Both the position numbers and the translations under genes were made by a program. A stretch of DNA of 35,051 nt from Chloroflexota bacterium (GTDB taxonomy: Bacteria > Chloroflexota > Anaerolineae > Aggregatilineales > J027), in contig JAKEEQ010000057.1 in assembly GCA_022616515.1 (NCBI GenBank), positions 1 through 35,051 on the forward strand, written 5' to 3'. Positions 30,277 to 35,051 of this stretch are shown here, piece by piece. Position 1 is the first letter of the stretch. Each line of letters opens with the position of its first letter. The notes under the pieces are model-generated. The model did no database searches, was not told the DNA's origin, and worked only from the letters and a program-made list of their open reading frames with translations.

Positions 30277-31399
30277 CCCACACCACACACACCAGCGATA
30301 CCACCAGTAAACCCGCCACGACCGCATAAGCCTGTACAATGCCAACCGAATCAGCCAGTGAACCGAGAATTTGTGGGGCGATTAAAATGGCTAATCCAGC
30401 GGCAAGCGATATACGACCGCTGGCAGCATCCGCTTGATGGGGACCAACTGCGCCGGTTGCTAGCGCCAGCGACATGGGAAAAATGTTGGCTGCCCCGAAT
30501 CCCATAAACAGCAGACCTCCAATACTGAGGGCCGCCGAGGACGCTGTCCAAAAGGGTACAAAGCCAATAGCAACAATCATAAACGCGGCAAACTGCAAGA
30601 CGGGCGTCGCTATCTGGCGTGTCAATGCGCTGCCGAGGATACGACCTGTAACAATGGTCAGGAAATAAATGCCTATAATCAGGGCGGCGGTGTCTTTGCT
30701 GACACCCACATTGTTTTCCAGAAATTCGGCAGCCCAGAAGACAATACTCCACTCAATGGACACGCCAAGCACTGTAATCAGCCAGTACCCCCAGAACAAA
30801 CTCGGCAGTCGTCTAGTGCCCATCTCTGTATTAGTGTCGTCAACACTCCTGCGACGGGGGATTTTTACTCGCCGAAAAGTAATCGCCAGCACCGTCCAGT
30901 ACAACATACCAACCGCAATCGCAATCCGCCAGCCGGGAACAACACCGATGATAAGCGGCGATACACTGGCCCCCATGCTGGCGACCACATTGGCTTCGGT
31001 CAGGGCAGTAGCCCGTCGGCTGCCGTGATGATCGGCAAGTGTCGCCTGCACCACGACCAGAATCAGGCTGCCAAATAATCCCATCAAGAACATCGCCGTG
31101 ATGGTGAGGATGGCCTGCTGTCCCGTCACCAGCAGCACCGCGCCTGTCATCATCACCACACCACCCAGCCAAAAGGCACGCTGGCGAGTGAGCATGGTCA
31201 CAATTTGATCGCCAATCAACCCGGCAATCACCAGCCCCGACGCAAATGCACTGAAGTGAAAACCGCGGACGGTGTAGGAAAGATGCAGTTCATCGCCTAA
31301 GAACGGCATTATCGGGCCGGGAGCTGCCTGAAAGAAAGCGTATGAGGCCAGCATAAAATACATCAACCATGTGAGACGGTCACGGGAAAAGGGTGTCAA
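30242..31399 (-). CDS. MFS transporter
   Basis: A 385-aa protein with about 12 membrane helices and a central loop (FRRVKIPRRRSVDDTNTEMG) between the two halves, as in the major facilitator superfamily. Helix 1 (LTWLMYFMLASYAFFQAAPG) and the pair LITVLGVSIEWSIVFWAAEF are typical of the sugar- or drug-type MFS. Substrate unknown. The start is TTG at 31399, with GAGGA nine bases upstream; inner ATGs at 31363 would shorten it by 12 residues. The 3' end lies within the propeller gene. It shares a palindrome-containing intergenic region with the WYL regulator, so the regulator may control it. Confidence 0.85.
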   Translation of the reverse strand: MTPFSRDRLTWLMYFMLASYAFFQAAPGPIMPFLGDELHLSYTVRGFHFSAFASGLVIAGLIGDQIVTMLTRQRAFWLGGVVMMTGAVLLVTGQQAILTITAMFLMGLFGSLILVVVQATLADHHGSRRATALTEANVVASMGASVSPLIIGVVPGWRIAIAVGMLYWTVLAITFRRVKIPRRRSVDDTNTEMGTRRLPSLFWGYWLITVLGVSIEWSIVFWAAEFLENNVGVSKDTAALIIGIYFLTIVTGRILGSALTRQIATPVLQFAAFMIVAIGFVPFWTASSAALSIGGLLFMGFGAANIFPMSLALATGAVGPHQADAASGRISLAAGLAILIAPQILGSLADSVGIVQAYAVVAGLLVVSLVCVVWVNRVSRQAATI

Positions 31400-31499
31400 T
31401 GTGGATTGTCCTCGGACAGAGAAAGAATTCGGGAGCCACTATACAGTGAAAGTAGTAAGAAGTCACCCGGCACACTACTTGCCAGGACACTTTGATTTC

Positions 31500-31523
31500 G
31501 GGCATTGTCACTGCACAATGCCC
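31500..31523. promoter_or_regulatory. Palindromic candidate operator between MFS and WYL genes
   Basis: GGGCATTGT and ACAATGCCC form a perfect 9-bp inverted repeat with the 6-base spacer CACTGC. It lies 101 bases before the MFS start and 49 before the regulator start, an expected place for a shared operator. Confidence 0.65.
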
Positions 31524-31572
31524 CCTTCATTCCGGTACAATAGAGATGCTGAAAAACATCCGGGAACCTGTC

Positions 31573-32517
31573 ATGAATCGTGTAGACCGCCTCTTTGCCA
31601 TTCTTCTCAAATTGCAAAACCAGCACCGCCTGCGGGCACAGGACCTCGCTGACGCCTTTGCCGTCAGCAAGCGCACTATCTACCGCGATTTGAACGCGCT
31701 TAATGAGATGGGCGTACCGATCATCTCGCTGCCCGGTGAAGGCTTTGAGTTGATGGATACCTTTTTCCTGCCGCCGGTACTTTTCACGGCTGACGAAGCC
31801 GGAGCATTATTTCTGGGAGCGCGAATGCTGCACCGTCAATCGAGCGGCTATCTGCCGGGCAGCATTGACGGCGCACTGGAGAAATTGTGGGCCGTACTGC
31901 CGGATGGATCGCGACATCACATTCAGACGCTGAGTGACATCATCCAGTTTGGCTTACCCGCCAATCAATTCAATCTCGATAATCCCAAACTGTTGACCCT
32001 GCAACGGGCCATCACCGAGCGGCGCGTGATTTTTGTGCGCTATCACAGCTATGGCAGCAATGAGGTCACTGAGCGTCAGGTCGAGCCGCTGCGTCTCTAC
32101 TTTTTTGGCAATCACTGGCTGTTGATTGGCTACTGCCGTTTGCGTCAAGCTGAGCGCGTTTTCCGGCTGGAACGCATGGACGACCTGACGCTACTGAATG
32201 AAGCGTTTCCGCCGCGCGAGGTGCAATTTCCAGCCCGCCAGCGTATAGAGGTGGTGGTGCGCTTTAAGCACGAAATTGTGCGCTGGGTGCATGAGCGTCA
32301 ATTTGAATTTTCGCTGCAAAGTGAAGAAGATACGCCCGACGGTGTAATCATGCGCTATCGCGTACCAGACGATAAGGTGATGCCCATCAAGGCATGGATT
32401 TTAAGCTGGGGCGCGGGTGTAACGATCCTTGAACCACACTCACTGGCGGAAGACATCGCTGCTCAAGCCCGCCGGATGCTCGACAACTATCCGGTTGCTA
32501 TTGGAGCAGGGGACTAA
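31573..32517 (+). CDS. HTH-WYL transcriptional regulator
   Basis: A 314-aa protein. The winged helix-turn-helix (about 3-60) reads MNRVDRLFAILLKLQNQHRL followed by DLADAFAVSKRTIYRDLNAL. The WYL domain (about 140-230) has RRVIFVRYHSYGSNEVTERQ, EPLRLYFFGNHWLLIGYCR and FRLERMDDLTLL; HWLLIGY corresponds to the WYL motif. A WCX-like domain ends the protein. WYL proteins sense nucleic-acid or small-molecule ligands and act as repressors or activators in stress, carbon or defence pathways. No CRISPR or defence gene is near. The ATG at 31573 is preceded by GGGA; the frame upstream covers the palindrome and is not used. TACAAT at 31536-31541 may be its -10. Confidence 0.87.
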   Translation: MNRVDRLFAILLKLQNQHRLRAQDLADAFAVSKRTIYRDLNALNEMGVPIISLPGEGFELMDTFFLPPVLFTADEAGALFLGARMLHRQSSGYLPGSIDGALEKLWAVLPDGSRHHIQTLSDIIQFGLPANQFNLDNPKLLTLQRAITERRVIFVRYHSYGSNEVTERQVEPLRLYFFGNHWLLIGYCRLRQAERVFRLERMDDLTLLNEAFPPREVQFPARQRIEVVVRFKHEIVRWVHERQFEFSLQSEEDTPDGVIMRYRVPDDKVMPIKAWILSWGAGVTILEPHSLAEDIAAQARRMLDNYPVAIGAGD

Positions 32518-32628
32518 CCTGTAGTTTGCCTTCCTGAATGGAGATTAATCTGACGCTAGCTGCACATATGGTGGGTCAAAGGTTCGTGCTATAGTATAAA
32601 GCGTGACTTTCCGGGAGGAAACTATATA

Positions 32629-35051
32629 ATGCGCAATATTGTCGGTCGCTTATTCAACAATCCAGACGAAAATCCACAATCATCGGGCGAAAACGCACTG
32701 AGTGATGTTGATGCCAACGCTGAACTCTCCAAACAATACGCAAAAACTGCCAGCGCAATGGCAAAACGCTTTGCTCCACGCAGCCGCAGTAGATCGGACG
32801 AGGAAGTAACCGTACCGGGACAGGTGCAGAGCATCGAGAAACTGGATGATGGCGTCAAGGTGAATAGTGATCGGGCGGCGCTTGCCATTACGTTCAAAAC
32901 CCCGAACCTGATTGAGGTGCGTCTGCGGGCCAACAAGCAGTTCCGCGAACCTTTCTCCTATGCGATTGACCCGGCCTTTTCGCCGGAACCAGTGGAATTC
33001 CTGATAAATGAAGCGCCGGAAGCCGTCAACATCACGGCTGGCAAGTTTATGATTACAGTGGAACGCCGCCGCACTCGTTTGATTGTCAAATATGAAGATA
33101 CCGCTGTACTCAGTAGTGGAACATTTCAGTGGCAGGATAGCAATATCAAATTCAGCCGGGATTTGCCGGAAGGCGAATATTGTCACGGGTTGGGGGAACG
33201 CGCTTATGGCCTTAATTTGCGTGGCAAAACATGGGCGCTGTGGAATAAAGACCCCTTTGACATGACGAATGGCTACATGCGCGAAACCGACCCCATCTAT
33301 TTCAGCATCCCCTTTTATTTTGGCCTCCACAAAGATTATGCAGTAGGCATTCTGTGGGATAATCCGGCACGCGGCGAGGTTGATCTGGGCGAAACGGACC
33401 CCGTCGTTCAAACCTTCATGGCTGAAGATAACGAACTGCGCCTGTACATTATCGCGGACAAGACCCCGCAGGTTGTCTTGCAGCAGTATATGGACCTGAC
33501 GGGGCGACCACCGCTGCCACCGATATGGGCGATGGGCTATCACCAATCACGCTACAGTTACCGTTCGCCGGATGATTTTCGCTATATTGCCCATCAACTT
33601 CGCTCACGCCATATCCCGTGCGATGTCCTGCATTTTGACATTGACTACATGGAGCGGTTTCGCGTATTCACCTGGAATCGCGACACGTTCGGCGATATGA
33701 AGTCACTCGTTAACGAACTGCATAAACAGGGTTTTCGCTGCGTAGCGATTGTTGACCCCGGCATCAAAGCCGATGAAGGCTACTCGTCATATATTCATGG
33801 GGCACGCGCCAACGCTTTTATCACCTATCCCGACGGCAGCCTGTTTATTGCCCCGGTCTGGGCAGGCGATTCAGCCTTTCCCGATTTCAACAGTGAGCGC
33901 GGACGGTCATTCTGGGCTAGGGAAGTCGCGAGTTTTATCGAAAAGACAGGCTTTGATGGGCTGTGGAATGACATGAATGAGCCGACTATTTTCCTGCCGG
34001 GTATTCCGGGTACATTTCCCGATTACCTGCCGTCAGATTGGGAAGGCAATGGCAAACGCGATCATGTCGCCGGACCGCACAACACGTATGGTGCACAGAT
34101 GGCGCGGGCGACTTTTCAGGGCATGAAGCAAGCCAATCCTGAGAAACGAGCCTTTAATCTAACGAGGGCGGGTTATGCGGGGTCGCAGCGATACACCGCC
34201 TCGTGGACGGGCGACAATACATCTAATTGGGACCATCTGCGTTTATCAATCAGTATGCTGCTTAATCTTGGTCTCTCCGGCATGTATTTCACCGGGCCGG
34301 ACATCGGCGGCTTCTTCGACATTCCTTCGCCAGAACTATATGTCCGGTGGATGCAAGCTGCCAGTCTGTTTCCCTTCTGCCGCACCCACACCGTTAAAGG
34401 GTCACCATCTCAGGAACCGTGGTCATTTGGTGACGAGATGGAGACCATTTGCCGCAAGTTCATTGAGCTGCGCTACCAACTGCTGCCCTATCTGTATTCG
34501 AGTTATGTGAAAGCCTGCAAGGATGGCATCCCGTTTATCCGCCCAACCTTTCTCAATGAACCGCGTGACCCACAGACCTTCGGGCAAGATGATGTTTATA
34601 TGATCGGTGACGAAATGCTGGTAGCTCCTGTGGTTGAAAAAGGAGCCACCTCAAAGACGTTTTATCTACCGCGTGGTATGTGGTTCAACTGGTGGACGCG
34701 CCGCATCACACCCGGCGGACGCCAGATAACCATAGATGCGCCGCTGGGGGAAATGCCCATCTACGTCAAAGCCGGGGCCGTCATCGCAACCTATCCGGTC
34801 CAGCAGTTTGTTGGGGAGAAAACGGTGGAGGAACTACACCTGAACGCCTTTGCTGGTGTGCTGGAAACCACCTTTTACGAAGATGCCGGTGAAGGCATGG
34901 CATATCTTGATGGGGATTATCGCTGGTCCTATTTCTCCACAAAGTTCATGCCGGGCAATGTGTTTGCCGTTGAATGGCGTACAGCAGGTAATTTCAAACC
35001 ATCCTACCGGCAGGCGCGGCTTGAAGTTATTGGCATTACCGAGGACCCGGA
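32629..35051 (+). CDS. GH31 alpha-glucosidase/alpha-xylosidase family protein, partial (3' end beyond window)
   Basis: The frame from ATG 32629 stays open to the window edge (over 800 codons). Residues 1-60 are a polar, disordered tail (RSRSRSDEE). An N-terminal beta-sandwich follows (about 60-295), including LPEGEYCHGLGERAYGLNLR. The catalytic barrel has PPLPPIWAMGYHQSRYSYRS, CDVLHFDIDYMERFRVFTWN, and the GH31 nucleophile motif LWNDMNEP with Asp448. The acid/base Asp529 is in SWTGDNTSNW. A C-terminal region with FIRPTFLNEPRD and MIGDEMLVAPVVEKGAT follows. It hydrolyses terminal alpha-glucosides or related sugars; exact specificity unknown. GGGAGG is ten bases before the ATG. No signal peptide, so it is probably cytoplasmic. 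Confidence 0.92.
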   Translation, partial: MRNIVGRLFNNPDENPQSSGENALSDVDANAELSKQYAKTASAMAKRFAPRSRSRSDEEVTVPGQVQSIEKLDDGVKVNSDRAALAITFKTPNLIEVRLRANKQFREPFSYAIDPAFSPEPVEFLINEAPEAVNITAGKFMITVERRRTRLIVKYEDTAVLSSGTFQWQDSNIKFSRDLPEGEYCHGLGERAYGLNLRGKTWALWNKDPFDMTNGYMRETDPIYFSIPFYFGLHKDYAVGILWDNPARGEVDLGETDPVVQTFMAEDNELRLYIIADKTPQVVLQQYMDLTGRPPLPPIWAMGYHQSRYSYRSPDDFRYIAHQLRSRHIPCDVLHFDIDYMERFRVFTWNRDTFGDMKSLVNELHKQGFRCVAIVDPGIKADEGYSSYIHGARANAFITYPDGSLFIAPVWAGDSAFPDFNSERGRSFWAREVASFIEKTGFDGLWNDMNEPTIFLPGIPGTFPDYLPSDWEGNGKRDHVAGPHNTYGAQMARATFQGMKQANPEKRAFNLTRAGYAGSQRYTASWTGDNTSNWDHLRLSISMLLNLGLSGMYFTGPDIGGFFDIPSPELYVRWMQAASLFPFCRTHTVKGSPSQEPWSFGDEMETICRKFIELRYQLLPYLYSSYVKACKDGIPFIRPTFLNEPRDPQTFGQDDVYMIGDEMLVAPVVEKGATSKTFYLPRGMWFNWWTRRITPGGRQITIDAPLGEMPIYVKAGAVIATYPVQQFVGEKTVEELHLNAFAGVLETTFYEDAGEGMAYLDGDYRWSYFSTKFMPGNVFAVEWRTAGNFKPSYRQARLEVIGITEDP

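Noticed and set aside
32680-33546. 288-codon minus-strand frame within the GH31 gene
   Set aside because: Antisense to a GH31 gene with catalytic motifs.

Overview
The window is chromosomal DNA of moderate GC content. It most likely comes from a Chloroflexota bacterium (Anaerolineae-like), inferred from gene content rather than from any marker gene. The clues are a compact Tad/Flp pilus set without outer-membrane parts, placed beside NarL-type regulators; a likely F420-linked oxidoreductase; stand-alone biotin carboxylase and dihydroorotase genes; and several lineage-type hypothetical proteins. No phage, IS element, CRISPR array or rRNA was seen. Genes are densely packed and no gene-free stretch exceeds about 300 bases.

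Layout. 1-1028: a cut-off CBS-domain gene and a SAM methyltransferase, both minus. 1193-4774: acetyl-CoA synthetase with its terminator, then a MerR regulator with a textbook 19-bp-spacer promoter and an AhpD-like protein. 4870-9370: an A/T-rich membrane protein behind a possible leader peptide, a metallo-beta-lactamase-fold hydrolase, a secreted protein, selenophosphate synthetase (selD) and a 66-aa protein. 9377-11068 (minus): a strange tail-anchored protein with a TPR-like head and a long acidic region full of DPF/NPF/DPW motifs.

11186-19898 is the core of the window: response regulator, GNAT acetyltransferase, histidine kinase, CpaB, CpaF, TadB, TadC, ComF and ribosome hibernation factor, all on plus. 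The set has pilus motor and platform genes but no pilin, prepilin peptidase or CpaE, so those must lie elsewhere. A terminator sits between cpaF and tadB, and a terminator-like hairpin lies inside the start of comF, so the cluster appears to be divided into transcription segments. The kinase lacks the usual N-box residues.

19949-22619 (minus): dihydroorotase and biotin carboxylase. 22712-24793: a second MerR regulator, again with a 19-bp-spacer promoter, then an SDR-fold protein that has lost its catalytic Tyr and Lys, then a deazaflavin-type reductase; the stop and start codons of these genes touch or overlap. 24869-28654: YciI-like protein, a putative glycoside hydrolase, a conserved-looking small protein, a two-CBS protein and a DUF1232 membrane protein. 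28701-28772: tRNA-Gln with promoter and terminator. 28915-32517: a membrane-anchored beta-propeller that overlaps the 3' end of an MFS transporter, and a divergent WYL regulator with a 9-bp-arm palindrome between them. 32629-end: a GH31 alpha-glucosidase cut by the window edge.

All functions are read from motifs and family knowledge; no database search was possible.
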